From assembly GCF_002218195.1 (NCBI RefSeq), contig NZ_CP022336.1, positions 2,103,001 through 2,167,000 on the forward strand: 64,000 nt of DNA, given 5' to 3'. Source of the DNA: Sphingorhabdus sp. SMR4y. Lineage in GTDB: Bacteria > Pseudomonadota > Alphaproteobacteria > Sphingomonadales > Sphingomonadaceae. Shown here in pieces: positions 54,426-62,748 of the stretch. A program made the position numbers and the translations under genes. The notes under the pieces are model-generated. The model saw nothing but the letters and a program-made list of their open reading frames with translations, did not search any database and had not been told where the DNA came from. Position 1 is the stretch's first letter. Every line of letters starts with the position of its first letter.

Positions 54426-55798
54426 CTCGTCTGTTTCTTCTGTGATGCAATATGATATTCTCTGGCTGCCCGGGCATTGAGCAGTTCGAGATGGCGCTCG
54501 GCCAATATCTTGGGTGTCAGCTGGTCGGGATCAAATGATACGGCATGGGCTGCTGTCGCTTCATACCATGGCTCAAACATTTGCGCCGCCCGGACAATCT
54601 GCCATGCCTTCGTCAAATAGGTGCCGAAGCGGTCCGCCGAAAGATCGGGATAGAGCAGATCAGGGTCGCCGGCTGGCAGGGCCTCGTACCGGACAGTGTC
54701 GGTGCCCAAACGCGTTGCGCAGGCGGCGATGAAATTCGCCCAGCTGTCCCAGTCTGTGGGGGCCTGCCCCTGCCAGTCGTCCGACAGGCCGTGCCCGGCC
54801 AGATCGATGTACAAAGCATCATCTCCGGGGTGAACAGGCGCTGACCTGCCTGGTGCATGCAGAACCAATGTCGCCGCAGATCTGTTTCCCCGCCAGTGAA
54901 CCAGACCTGCAAATCCGTCCGATTGGACAGAAACGAAACCTTCGTCCGCCACCTCGTTCAAATGACTGGTCTCCGGCGTGGTTGTCTGTTGCAGATGCTC
55001 CAGACTGAGTCGCTGGTGATCATCCGGGGTGGCCACCTTGCGCGCAGTCCATGACGGCGGCATCTCGCCGAGCCTGTCGATATGTTCCTGAAGCGGGTCC
55101 CCGTCATAGGCGCTGATCAGGCAAGGCGGCACATCCGCATCCACCCCCGGTATATCCCGCGGCGCGCGCAGCACGGCACCATAACCGGCCTGATAGGCAT
55201 TGCCGGCATCCAGCATTTCCCGAACCACAGCATCCACCCTTTGCGGATCGGCATGAGCCACCGACAGCCGATGCTTGTCGTCTGTTGCAAACCAGGGAAA
55301 GAACCAGCTCTGTTCCAATATCCGGTTCCACAACCAGGCCAGATGCTCCCCATATTTCGACGGATGAAATTCGGGGAGATATTGTTCGCTAAACAGCTGC
55401 ATCTCTTCCGGCGTCCAGATGGCATAGCCGCCGATCGCCAACGCCGTGAAATGATTCGCGTGGCGCTTGACCGCCGTAACCAGAATGATCCCGCCGCTAT
55501 GAAAACCATAAGCCGCGCATTTTCTGACGCCCAGCGCGTCGAGAAATTCGATCAGCGCGTCGGCATATTCATTTATTTCCGGCGCCCCCGGCAATGGGTC
55601 CGACTGCCCGAAGCCCGGCGTATCGGGGGCGATACAGGTAAAATATTGCCCCCATTTGCGCATCAGCGGCTCATATTCCTTCGAACTGCGCGGGCTCTGG
55701 TGCACCATCAGCAAAACCGGCCCACTACCCGACAAGCGATAATGGACGCGGCGTTTATTGCCGTTGGACTCGACGTCGATAAAATGGCGTGTAATCAT
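54422..55798 (-). CDS. Tandem alpha/beta-hydrolase
   Basis: A 458-residue protein. The first 270 residues are an alpha/beta hydrolase with the oxyanion HQSPRSSKEY, strand CIAPDTPGFGQSD and nucleophile elbow YGFHSGGIIL, an uncommon form. The later residues 300-458 look like a second, degenerate hydrolase copy: TLVLHAPGRSAPVHPGDDAL, then LYIDLAGHGLSDDW. ATG 55798 has AGGG before it. It is the first gene of the minus arm, divergent from the amidase gene by 86 bases. It may open an ester, lactone or N-acyl bond; the substrate is unknown. Confidence 0.85.
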   Translation of the reverse strand: MITRHFIDVESNGNKRRVHYRLSGSGPVLLMVHQSPRSSKEYEPLMRKWGQYFTCIAPDTPGFGQSDPLPGAPEINEYADALIEFLDALGVRKCAAYGFHSGGIILVTAVKRHANHFTALAIGGYAIWTPEEMQLFSEQYLPEFHPSKYGEHLAWLWNRILEQSWFFPWFATDDKHRLSVAHADPQRVDAVVREMLDAGNAYQAGYGAVLRAPRDIPGVDADVPPCLISAYDGDPLQEHIDRLGEMPPSWTARKVATPDDHQRLSLEHLQQTTTPETSHLNEVADEGFVSVQSDGFAGLVHWRGNRSAATLVLHAPGRSAPVHPGDDALYIDLAGHGLSDDWQGQAPTDWDSWANFIAACATRLGTDTVRYEALPAGDPDLLYPDLSADRFGTYLTKAWQIVRAAQMFEPWYEATAAHAVSFDPDQLTPKILAERHLELLNARAAREYHIASQKKQTS

Positions 55799-55806
55799 AG
55801 ACCCTA

Positions 55807-55822
55807 ATTTGTCCGGACAAAT
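55807..55822. promoter_or_regulatory. Perfect 16-bp palindrome in the divergent promoter region
   Basis: ATTTGTCCGGACAAAT reads identically on both strands. It lies in the 86 bases between the start codons of the two arms (55798 on minus and 55885 on plus), 9 bases from the minus start. It fits an operator of a dimeric repressor such as a GntR (FCD) or TetR protein. No regulator gene lies within the cluster. Confidence 0.65.
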
Positions 55823-55884
55823 ATGTCTCGACAAGCTTTTTCTTGTGATTAAGATGCTTTAATCGAATCCGGAGTACAAAACTT

Positions 55885-56565
55885 ATGACGCTTATTGGTA
55901 CCAAAATGGTGGAAGATGGCCGCACAGCGAGAGAAATCTTTGACCAGCTGATTGGTAATCCTGCCCGCAAAAAATTTGGCTTTGGCGAGAAGCTGGCGAT
56001 CGTCAACGTCGATGTACAGCAAGCCTATACGCGTACCGACATGTTCAAGACCGCCTATGAGACCGATCCCAGACAGATTGACTATATCAACCAGATTTCC
56101 AGCCTGGCCCGGGAAAAGGATATGCCGGTGGTCTGGAGCCAGGTCGCCTACAAGGATGACGCAGGTGATGCCGGTGTCTGGGGCACGCGTACGGATACCG
56201 AAGATTCGCTTCAGAATATCAAATATGGCAGCGAGCGACACAAGCTTGATCCGCGCTGCGAAGTCGGCGCCAATGATCTGCAATATACCAAGCGGATGCC
56301 GAGCGCCTTTTTTGAAACCCAGCTGGCGAGCTATCTGGTCTGGCACAAGGTCGATACGGTTGTGGTCACCGGCGGCTCCACCTCTGGTTGCGTCCGGGCG
56401 ACTGCGGTCGACGCGCTCAGCCATGGCTATCGCACGATAGTCCCGATCGAAACCAGCGCCGACAAGCACGAAAGCTACCATTTTGCCAATCTGACGGATT
56501 TGCAGATCAAATATGCCGATGTCGAACCGGTGCAGACGGTGATCGACTGGCTGGAAGCACGATGA
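55885..56565 (+). CDS. Isochorismatase-family amidohydrolase (N-carbamoylsarcosine-amidase/maleamate-amidase-like)
   Basis: A 226-residue cysteine hydrolase. The catalytic triad is visible: Asp43 (VNVDVQQAY), Lys136 (YTKRMPSAFF) and Cys169 (GGSTSGCVRATAVDA). The pattern GCVRATAVDA is like N-carbamoylsarcosine amidase and maleamate amidohydrolase. It releases ammonia from an amide. It is the first gene of the plus arm and overlaps the next gene by 4 bases. In this setting an amide or half-amide derived from ring opening is the expected substrate (inference). Confidence 0.92.
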   Translation: MTLIGTKMVEDGRTAREIFDQLIGNPARKKFGFGEKLAIVNVDVQQAYTRTDMFKTAYETDPRQIDYINQISSLAREKDMPVVWSQVAYKDDAGDAGVWGTRTDTEDSLQNIKYGSERHKLDPRCEVGANDLQYTKRMPSAFFETQLASYLVWHKVDTVVVTGGSTSGCVRATAVDALSHGYRTIVPIETSADKHESYHFANLTDLQIKYADVEPVQTVIDWLEAR

Positions 56566-57449
56566 TGGGCGAGATGCAAAAAGCCGACCCTGGCCTCTAT
56601 GATTATCTTCCTTACCGAAACCGGCCAAAGATAGAATGGCCCGATGGCAAGACCTGCGCTGTCTGGGTGGCTCCCAATCTGGAGTTTTACGAGCTTGATC
56701 CGGCGGTCAATCCGCATCGCAAAAGCTGGGCAAAGCCGCATCCCGATGTGGTCGGCTATTCCCATCGGGATCATGCCAACCGCGTCTCGCACTGGCGCAT
56801 GGCCGAGATGATGACCAAGCACGGTTTTCCCGGATCGGTAAGCCTGTCGGTCGCGCTATGCGATCATATCCCCGAAGTCGTCGAAGATGCCAGCCAGCGC
56901 GGCTGGGAGTTTTTCAGCCACGGCATCTATAACACGCGGTACAGCTACGGGATGGATGAGGCACAGGAACGCGCGATCATAGAAGACAGCATCGAAACCG
57001 TGGAACGCGCCACGGGTCAGCGGATCCGCGGCTGGCTGGCACCGGCCCTCACCCACACACCCCGCACGCTTGATCTGATCGCCGAATATGGCCTCGATTA
57101 TACTTGCGATCTCTATCATGATGACCAGCCGACCGATGTTAAGGTCAAATCGGGAAAGCTGACCGCCATTCCCTATAGCCTCGAGGTCAACGATCATTAT
57201 GGCTTTTTCATCTACAATATGTCACCGCGCGAATATGCCGACACTTTGATCCGGCAATATGACCGGCTGGCCGAAGAGGGCGAAATGTCCGGGACGGTCA
57301 TGTGCATTCCCCTGCACAGCTATCTGATCGGACAGCCTCATCGCATCGGCGCATTTGAGGCGGTACTCGAACATATTGCCGGCGATGGCCGGGCGTGGGT
57401 CACGAAAGCCGGCGACATCGTCGACCGTTTCCGGGAGCAAACAGCATGA
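56562..57449 (+). CDS. PuuE/allantoinase-like polysaccharide-deacetylase-fold hydrolase 1
   Basis: A 295-residue NodB-fold protein. The metal-binding DDG motif is replaced by APNLEFYELD. SHGIYNTRYSYG and GWLAPALTHTPRTLDLIAE come next, and the later DLYHDDQPTDVKVKSGKL is the allantoinase (PuuE) type. This suggests that it hydrolyses a C-N bond in a cyclic amide or ureide rather than sugar acetyl groups. ATG 56562 overlaps the amidase stop; the second ATG at 56565 is next to it. The next gene is a related hydrolase, so the pair may form a heteromer or act on successive steps. Confidence 0.87.
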   Translation: MMGEMQKADPGLYDYLPYRNRPKIEWPDGKTCAVWVAPNLEFYELDPAVNPHRKSWAKPHPDVVGYSHRDHANRVSHWRMAEMMTKHGFPGSVSLSVALCDHIPEVVEDASQRGWEFFSHGIYNTRYSYGMDEAQERAIIEDSIETVERATGQRIRGWLAPALTHTPRTLDLIAEYGLDYTCDLYHDDQPTDVKVKSGKLTAIPYSLEVNDHYGFFIYNMSPREYADTLIRQYDRLAEEGEMSGTVMCIPLHSYLIGQPHRIGAFEAVLEHIAGDGRAWVTKAGDIVDRFREQTA

Positions 57450-58369
57450 GCCTCGACCCGAGCTATCTCGAATATCCCAAACGTGGCCGCGGGATGGACC
57501 ATGATTATTATCCCTATTCGAACTTCTTCGAGCGCCCGCCACTGCAATGGCCAGATGCGAAGAAGCTGCTGATCTGGCCGGTTGTCAGCCTCGAATATTT
57601 CCCGATGATCCCGGGCGATGATCCGTTTCGCGCGCCCGGACATATGCAAACCGCTTATCCCGATTATCGGCACTATACGGCCCGGGAATATGGCACCCGA
57701 ATAGGCATTTACCGATTGCTTGGTGCGTTTGAGAAAGTCGGTGCGAAAATTTCAGTCGCGACCAACGGCATGATCGCCGAACGCTATCCCGAGTTGATCG
57801 CTGACATTCTGGCAGGCGGGCACGAAATTATCGCGCATAGCACCGACATGAACGGTACTATTGCCAGCGGAATGGCCGAGGCCGACGAAAAGGCGCTGAT
57901 CACGACGGCCCTGGACATGCTGGAAAAAGCTACCGGCACGCGGCCGCACGGCTGGCTCTCGATTGCCAGATCGCAGAGCTTCAGCACGGCGAAATTGCTG
58001 GCCGATGCAGGTGTCAGCTATATGTGCGACTGGGCAAACGACGAACTGCCCTATGCGTTTCAGACGCAGGCGGGCACGCTCACCAATCTGCCGCTCAACC
58101 ATGAACTGTCGGATCGCCAGATTATCAACGTCCAGCAGCAGTCCGTTGACAGCTACGCGGAACAGATGACCAACGCCGCCGACTGGCTGATCGGCGAAGC
58201 CGACAAATTCGGCGGGCGGATGATGCCGATGCATCTGACACCCTATATCATGGGCCTGCCCTATCGCATCGCCGCATTCGAAAAGCTGATCGCCGGTTTT
58301 GCCGCCCGCGCGGACATCGGCTTTGCCACCGGCGAGTCCATTGTCGATAATTGGCGCAGGCAGCAATGA
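57446..58369 (+). CDS. PuuE/allantoinase-like polysaccharide-deacetylase-fold hydrolase 2
   Basis: A 307-residue relative of the preceding gene. The first motif is VVSLEYFPMI, the histidine motif is AHSTDMNGTIASG, and the later CDWANDELPYAFQTQAGTLT with PLNHELSD is of PuuE type. The two proteins differ in the histidine motif (HG against HS), so they may have different substrates. It is linked to its neighbours on both sides by 4-base ATGA overlaps. Confidence 0.86.
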   Translation: MSLDPSYLEYPKRGRGMDHDYYPYSNFFERPPLQWPDAKKLLIWPVVSLEYFPMIPGDDPFRAPGHMQTAYPDYRHYTAREYGTRIGIYRLLGAFEKVGAKISVATNGMIAERYPELIADILAGGHEIIAHSTDMNGTIASGMAEADEKALITTALDMLEKATGTRPHGWLSIARSQSFSTAKLLADAGVSYMCDWANDELPYAFQTQAGTLTNLPLNHELSDRQIINVQQQSVDSYAEQMTNAADWLIGEADKFGGRMMPMHLTPYIMGLPYRIAAFEKLIAGFAARADIGFATGESIVDNWRRQQ

Positions 58370-59805
58370 AGGTCCGCAACCCTCGTACCGGTGAAACGGA
58401 CTACGAGTTCACGCCCGTGGATGGAGCGGGTGTGGCTGCTGCCGCGCACCGGCTGCGGCGCCATCAGCCAGCATGGGCCGCCATGCCCGTTTCCCAGCGC
58501 AGTGCGATCCTTCTGCGCTGGGCCGACGCTATTGAAAAACACGCCGGCGCTATCATCCAGCAACTGACCATCGACACCGGAAGAGCGGGCATCGCCGCCA
58601 TCGAGGTGGGCGGCGTACCGGGCACAATCCGGCGCTGGGCCGAAATAGCGCCAGAGATCATCGCCCGCCACTCGCCCACGGATATACCGTCAGCCAATCC
58701 GACCGTCGTCAACACTACCCGCCTGGTGCCCTTTCCACTGTTCGGCGCGATTGCCCCGTGGAATTTTCCGATGACCCTCAGCACCATAGATGCGATCCCG
58801 GCATTATTCGCCGGCTGCGCCGCGTTGATCAAGCCTTCCGAGATAACACCGCGATTTGTCGAACCGCTGCGGGCGAGTATCGCCGAGGTCCCGGAACTGG
58901 CGCACGTGCTGGAGATTGTCGTCGGCGACGCCGCTACCGGACAGGCGCTGGTCGCCAATGTCGACTATGTCTGCTTCACCGGGTCAGTAGCGACCGGCCG
59001 CAAGGTTGCCATCGCTGCAGCAGAGGCGTTCATTCCTGCCAATCTGGAGCTGGGCGGCAAGGACCCTATGATCATATTGGCTAGTGCCGATCCGGTCGAA
59101 GCTGCAAAAACGGCGCTCAGGGCCAGCATTCTTGCTACCGGCCAAGCGTGCCAGTCGATTGAGCGGCTCTATGTCGCGCGTCCGATCTACGACAAGTTCC
59201 TGGAAACTCTGGTCGACGAGGCAGAGCGGGTACGGCTCAATTATCCTGATATTCATCAGGGCGAGATCGGGCCGTTCATCTTTGCGCCACAAGGTGAGAA
59301 AATAGCCGAGCAGATAGCCGAGGCCCGCGAAAAAGGTGCGCGCGTTCTGGCTGGAGGGACCGTCGAAATATTGGGCGGTGGTACCTATTTGCGTCCCACG
59401 GTGATCGCTGATGTTAGAGCGGATATGGCGATCATTCGCGACGAAAGCTTCGGACCCGTGCTGCCGGTCATCCCCTTTGACGCGGTAGAAGATGCCATCG
59501 CGCAGGCCAATGACAGTATCTACGGCCTCTCCGCAGCAGTTCTGGCTGGTAACGCAGAGGAAGCGGAAGCCGTCGGCAGGCAGCTGGAAGCTGGCGCAAT
59601 TTCCATCAATGACGGCTCGATGACCGCCATGGTCTGGGACGCGGAAAATTCGAGCTTCAAAATGTCGGGCATGGGGCCGTCCCGCATGGGCGAGAGCGGG
59701 CTCACCCGGTTTTTCCGCAAGCAGGCGCTTATTCGCCAAACCGCCAGTCCGGCGCGCATTCAGGATTTTGCCGAAGAGAATTTTGCCGGTGCTGATCGCC
59801 CATGA
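58366..59805 (+). CDS. Aldehyde dehydrogenase
   Basis: A 479-residue NAD(P)-dependent aldehyde dehydrogenase with all key residues. Asn133 is in IAPWNFP and Lys156 in LIKPSE, the general base Glu228 in ANLELGGKDP, and the catalytic Cys262 in GQACQSIERL. The end has the GxxxSxxGxxG-like part SGMGPSRMGESG. It oxidises an aldehyde or semialdehyde to an acid. It is coupled on both sides by 4-base overlaps. The ATG at 58366 was chosen over 58351, which lies inside the previous gene. Confidence 0.95.
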   Translation: MKVRNPRTGETDYEFTPVDGAGVAAAAHRLRRHQPAWAAMPVSQRSAILLRWADAIEKHAGAIIQQLTIDTGRAGIAAIEVGGVPGTIRRWAEIAPEIIARHSPTDIPSANPTVVNTTRLVPFPLFGAIAPWNFPMTLSTIDAIPALFAGCAALIKPSEITPRFVEPLRASIAEVPELAHVLEIVVGDAATGQALVANVDYVCFTGSVATGRKVAIAAAEAFIPANLELGGKDPMIILASADPVEAAKTALRASILATGQACQSIERLYVARPIYDKFLETLVDEAERVRLNYPDIHQGEIGPFIFAPQGEKIAEQIAEAREKGARVLAGGTVEILGGGTYLRPTVIADVRADMAIIRDESFGPVLPVIPFDAVEDAIAQANDSIYGLSAAVLAGNAEEAEAVGRQLEAGAISINDGSMTAMVWDAENSSFKMSGMGPSRMGESGLTRFFRKQALIRQTASPARIQDFAEENFAGADRP

Positions 59806-60257
59806 CCGGGTGGCGGGCCTTGATGGCGGAGAATATGCCGAATATGCTGGCGCATGAAGGCCGCTGGGATGGTATCTATCGCCATCAGGACAGTGAAGGG
59901 AACGTGCTCGACCAACATCGCACGCTTACCCGCTGCGAATTTCCCGACAGCGGCAAATATGCCTATATTCAGCATAATGACCTGATCTGGGCGGATGGCC
60001 GTACCGAGTCTTTCAAATTCGGCGGGATATACAAGAGAGGCCGGATCTATTGGGAAACCGACCGCTTTGCCGGCTATGGCTGGGAGAGCGATGGCCTGAT
60101 ATTATTGCGACTTGATCGGAAAGATGCACCAGGCGAACGCTATACCGAAATGATCGAAATCTCCGGTGACGGACATTCAAGAGCACGGACCTGGCAATGG
60201 TTCCGCGACGACACACCCTATCGACGGACTTTATGTGACGAAAAACGAATAACATAG
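59802..60257 (+). CDS. Lipocalin-like small protein, paralogue of the one at 53907
   Basis: A 151-residue protein with the same frame of conserved motifs as the minus-arm paralogue: MPNMLAHEGRWDGIYR, DLIWADGRTESFKFGG, RIYWETDRFAGYGWE, and ARTWQWFRDDTPYRRT. It has no signal peptide. The beta-rich composition suggests a small-molecule-binding barrel. It overlaps the aldehyde dehydrogenase stop by 4 bases and precedes the methyltransferase by 11 bases. A family name is not certain. Confidence 0.8.
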   Translation: MTGWRALMAENMPNMLAHEGRWDGIYRHQDSEGNVLDQHRTLTRCEFPDSGKYAYIQHNDLIWADGRTESFKFGGIYKRGRIYWETDRFAGYGWESDGLILLRLDRKDAPGERYTEMIEISGDGHSRARTWQWFRDDTPYRRTLCDEKRIT

Positions 60258-60268
60258 GAGCAAGACCA

Positions 60269-61453
60269 ATGGGCGTTGAACTGCAGCATCCGATGAAACC
60301 GGAACTGAAACCCGACGAGGCAGCGCGAGGGCGCTTTGTATCCGGTATCCGGTCGTTCATTCTCAATGATCTCGCAGGGGATTTGAGAACCGCCTATGAC
60401 AAACGGGCTGCGCCGGCATTTGCGCGCGAGGCCGGCCGCGCTCCGGAAACCAGCAACGAGGCCCATAAGGCCCTGCGTGGCGATGCTGCCTTCAACATCT
60501 ATTCTGCGATGCGGGTGCAAGCGCAAAAAATGGTCTGGAACGCAGCCGGATCGGTCGTTGAACGCGATATCGAGCGCATGGAGGCCGAGGCCGCAAAAGT
60601 CGAGAACGCTGCTGGCTCGGTAACGCTCAATCCCGATCTTGATATCCCCCGCAACGTGGACGGGATCGAAGTGCACCTTATGCCGGGGAGCTATACAAGG
60701 GGCGGGGAATCCCTGGAAGCGGGCGCCGTCTATGACCAGGGGCTAGCCGTCTTTTCCATGGGCCTGATGGGTGCCAATCTGGACGATATCGGCCAGTCGA
60801 TGGCGGCTTATGTTTCCGGCAAATTCCCCACCTTCACACCCGAACGCATCCTGGATACCGGCTGCACCATCGGTCACAATACCCTGCCGTGGAAACAGAC
60901 CTATCCTGCAGCCCATGTCGAGGCCATTGATGCGGCGGCTGGCGGACTTCGCTATGCTTCGGCGCGCGCCAAGATGCAGGGGCAGGAAATCCATTTCAAG
61001 CAGATGTCTGCCGAGGCGCTGGACTATGACGACGAGAGCTTCGATCTGGTTTTCTCGTCCATGTTCCTGCACGAGCTTTCGCGGAAGGCACGGGCCGCCG
61101 CTTTCAAGGAAGCCTATCGGGTGCTCAAACCCGGTGGCCTGCTGCTGCACATGGAATTACCGCCGAACGGCCAGATGAATGCCTTTGACGGATTCTATCT
61201 CGACTGGGACAGTTGGTATAACAACGAACCTTTTTACAAGGGCTTCCGTGATGAGGACCCGAAACAGCTCTGTGAGAAAGGGGGCTTCGATCCGGACAAT
61301 TATTTCCAGTTCGTCGTTCCCAGCATCGGCGTCTACGGAGCCGATGCGGTCACCGATGCCATCGCAAATGAAGCCGCCAATGCGGTGGACAGCGAGACGA
61401 CGGGAAGGCTTGCCGAAGGCATTATGTGGTTCGGTTTCGGAGCCTGGAAATGA
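60269..61453 (+). CDS. Class I SAM-dependent methyltransferase
   Basis: A 394-residue protein. The last half (about 190-370) is a Rossmann methyltransferase with motif I LDTGCTIGHNTLPW, acidic VEAIDAA, LDYDDESFDLVFSSMFLHEL and YRVLKPGGLLLHMELP. About 190 N-terminal residues form a helical section of unknown role. The order of motifs fits a small-molecule methylase of the Methyltransf_11 group. AGGAG precedes the ATG. It overlaps the next small gene by 4 bases. Confidence 0.9.
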   Translation: MGVELQHPMKPELKPDEAARGRFVSGIRSFILNDLAGDLRTAYDKRAAPAFAREAGRAPETSNEAHKALRGDAAFNIYSAMRVQAQKMVWNAAGSVVERDIERMEAEAAKVENAAGSVTLNPDLDIPRNVDGIEVHLMPGSYTRGGESLEAGAVYDQGLAVFSMGLMGANLDDIGQSMAAYVSGKFPTFTPERILDTGCTIGHNTLPWKQTYPAAHVEAIDAAAGGLRYASARAKMQGQEIHFKQMSAEALDYDDESFDLVFSSMFLHELSRKARAAAFKEAYRVLKPGGLLLHMELPPNGQMNAFDGFYLDWDSWYNNEPFYKGFRDEDPKQLCEKGGFDPDNYFQFVVPSIGVYGADAVTDAIANEAANAVDSETTGRLAEGIMWFGFGAWK

Positions 61454-61707
61454 CAATGACAGAAGCGGCATTCAAACCCGATGACACGCCAAAGGAAATC
61501 TATGGTCCCGATGGCAAACCGAAATTTTTCGACGATCCTGGCATGGACCGCTTTGTCGCGGTCATCATGAACATGGCACAGGAAATGTGGGTTCAGGAAG
61601 AACGTCTCATGACACTGGAAGGTCGCGAGGCAAATCCGGAGGACCGGGAAGCCAAGATGAAAATATTCATAGACCGTATTTTTGCACCGCTACGCGAAGG
61701 AGCTTGA
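61450..61707 (+). CDS. Small protein of unknown function, coupled to the methyltransferase
   Basis: An 85-residue acidic helical protein (MDRFVAVIMNMAQEMWVQEE in the middle), with no signal peptide and no cysteine. It is coupled by ATGA to the methyltransferase, which suggests a subunit or stabilising partner. It is not assigned to a named family. It ends 3 bases before the MDR oxidoreductase gene. Confidence 0.8.
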   Translation: MTMTEAAFKPDDTPKEIYGPDGKPKFFDDPGMDRFVAVIMNMAQEMWVQEERLMTLEGREANPEDREAKMKIFIDRIFAPLREGA

Positions 61708-61710
61708 TAG

Positions 61711-62748
61711 ATGAAAGTTTGGGAAATCGGTGCACGCACCGGCATTGACGGTCTGCGCATGACGGAGCGTGATCAACCAACAGCCGGGGCTGGCGAACTG
61801 CTGGTCAAGGTGACCGCGAGCGGTCTCAATTTCCGTGACCTGATGGTCCTGAGCGGCAATTACGGCGAGAATCTTCCCGAAGGCCGCATTCCCCTGTCCG
61901 ACGGCGTCGGAGTGGTCGAAGCCATTGGCGAAGGCGTGGCCGGCTTTGCGGTTGGCGACCGGGTCACGGCGCCGCATTTTCTTAACTGGCTCGATGGCCC
62001 CTATAATTTCGGAATATTCGGAACCGATCTCGGCGTCACCGCCGATGGCTGGCTGGCTGAAAAAATCACGCTACCTGCCAGTGCCGCTATCGTCCTGCCC
62101 GATGCAGTCGACGACCAGACCGCCGCCTCGCTGTCGGTTGTCGCCGGTACCGTATGGCATGCCATGGTCGCGTTCGGCGCCGTCAAGCCCGGCGAGCTGG
62201 TACTGGCGCAAGGGACCGGCGGCGTTTCTATCTTTGCCCTGCAGTTGGCGAAAGCCCTGGGTGCGGACTTTGCCATCAGCTCGTCCAGCGACGATAAGCT
62301 GGCGCGCGCGCAAGAGATGGGCGCGGACTATGTCGTCAATTATCGTGATCGACCAGATTGGGCCTCGGCGCTGCTGGAAAAAACCGGCGGTCGCGGCGCA
62401 GATGTCGTCGTTGACACGCTTGGTTTTCCGGCACTTGGCGAAACAGTGGCGGCAACAGCGGTCAACGGACGGATTGGCACTTTGGGCGCGCTATCGGGCT
62501 CACCGCAGGCAACAGCCAGTGCCAGCCAGGGCGCAATCATCGGCAAGAATATAACGATCAAGGGCATTGCGTCGGGAAGCCGTGCCATGACGGCCGACGC
62601 CATTGCTGTTGTCGCCGAACATGGCATCAGCAATCCCGTCGACAAGCAATTTTCATTTGCCGACGCTCCGGCGGCTTACCGGTATCTGGAAAGCGGATCC
62701 CATTTTGGGAAAATCCTTATCCGCCCGGATGAAATGCCGGTGTCCTAG
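61711..62748 (+). CDS. MDR-family NAD(P)-dependent alcohol dehydrogenase/quinone oxidoreductase
   Basis: A 345-residue medium-chain dehydrogenase. The GroES-like part has ASGLNFRDLMVLSGNYG and PLSDGVGVVEAIGEGVAGFAVGDRV. The nucleotide part has AQGTGGVSIFALQLAKALGA, and the end is YLESGSHFGKILI. The usual zinc-ligand Cys/His cluster is not evident, so this is the non-zinc quinone-oxidoreductase-like class. It reduces an enone or oxidises an alcohol in the pathway. It converges on the monooxygenase gene with overlapping stop codons. Confidence 0.92.
   Translation: MKVWEIGARTGIDGLRMTERDQPTAGAGELLVKVTASGLNFRDLMVLSGNYGENLPEGRIPLSDGVGVVEAIGEGVAGFAVGDRVTAPHFLNWLDGPYNFGIFGTDLGVTADGWLAEKITLPASAAIVLPDAVDDQTAASLSVVAGTVWHAMVAFGAVKPGELVLAQGTGGVSIFALQLAKALGADFAISSSSDDKLARAQEMGADYVVNYRDRPDWASALLEKTGGRGADVVVDTLGFPALGETVAATAVNGRIGTLGALSGSPQATASASQGAIIGKNITIKGIASGSRAMTADAIAVVAEHGISNPVDKQFSFADAPAAYRYLESGSHFGKILIRPDEMPVS

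Noticed and set aside
56562-58369. Chitin or peptidoglycan deacetylases
   Set aside because: There is no signal peptide and the DDG metal motif is missing; the allantoinase-like block is present.
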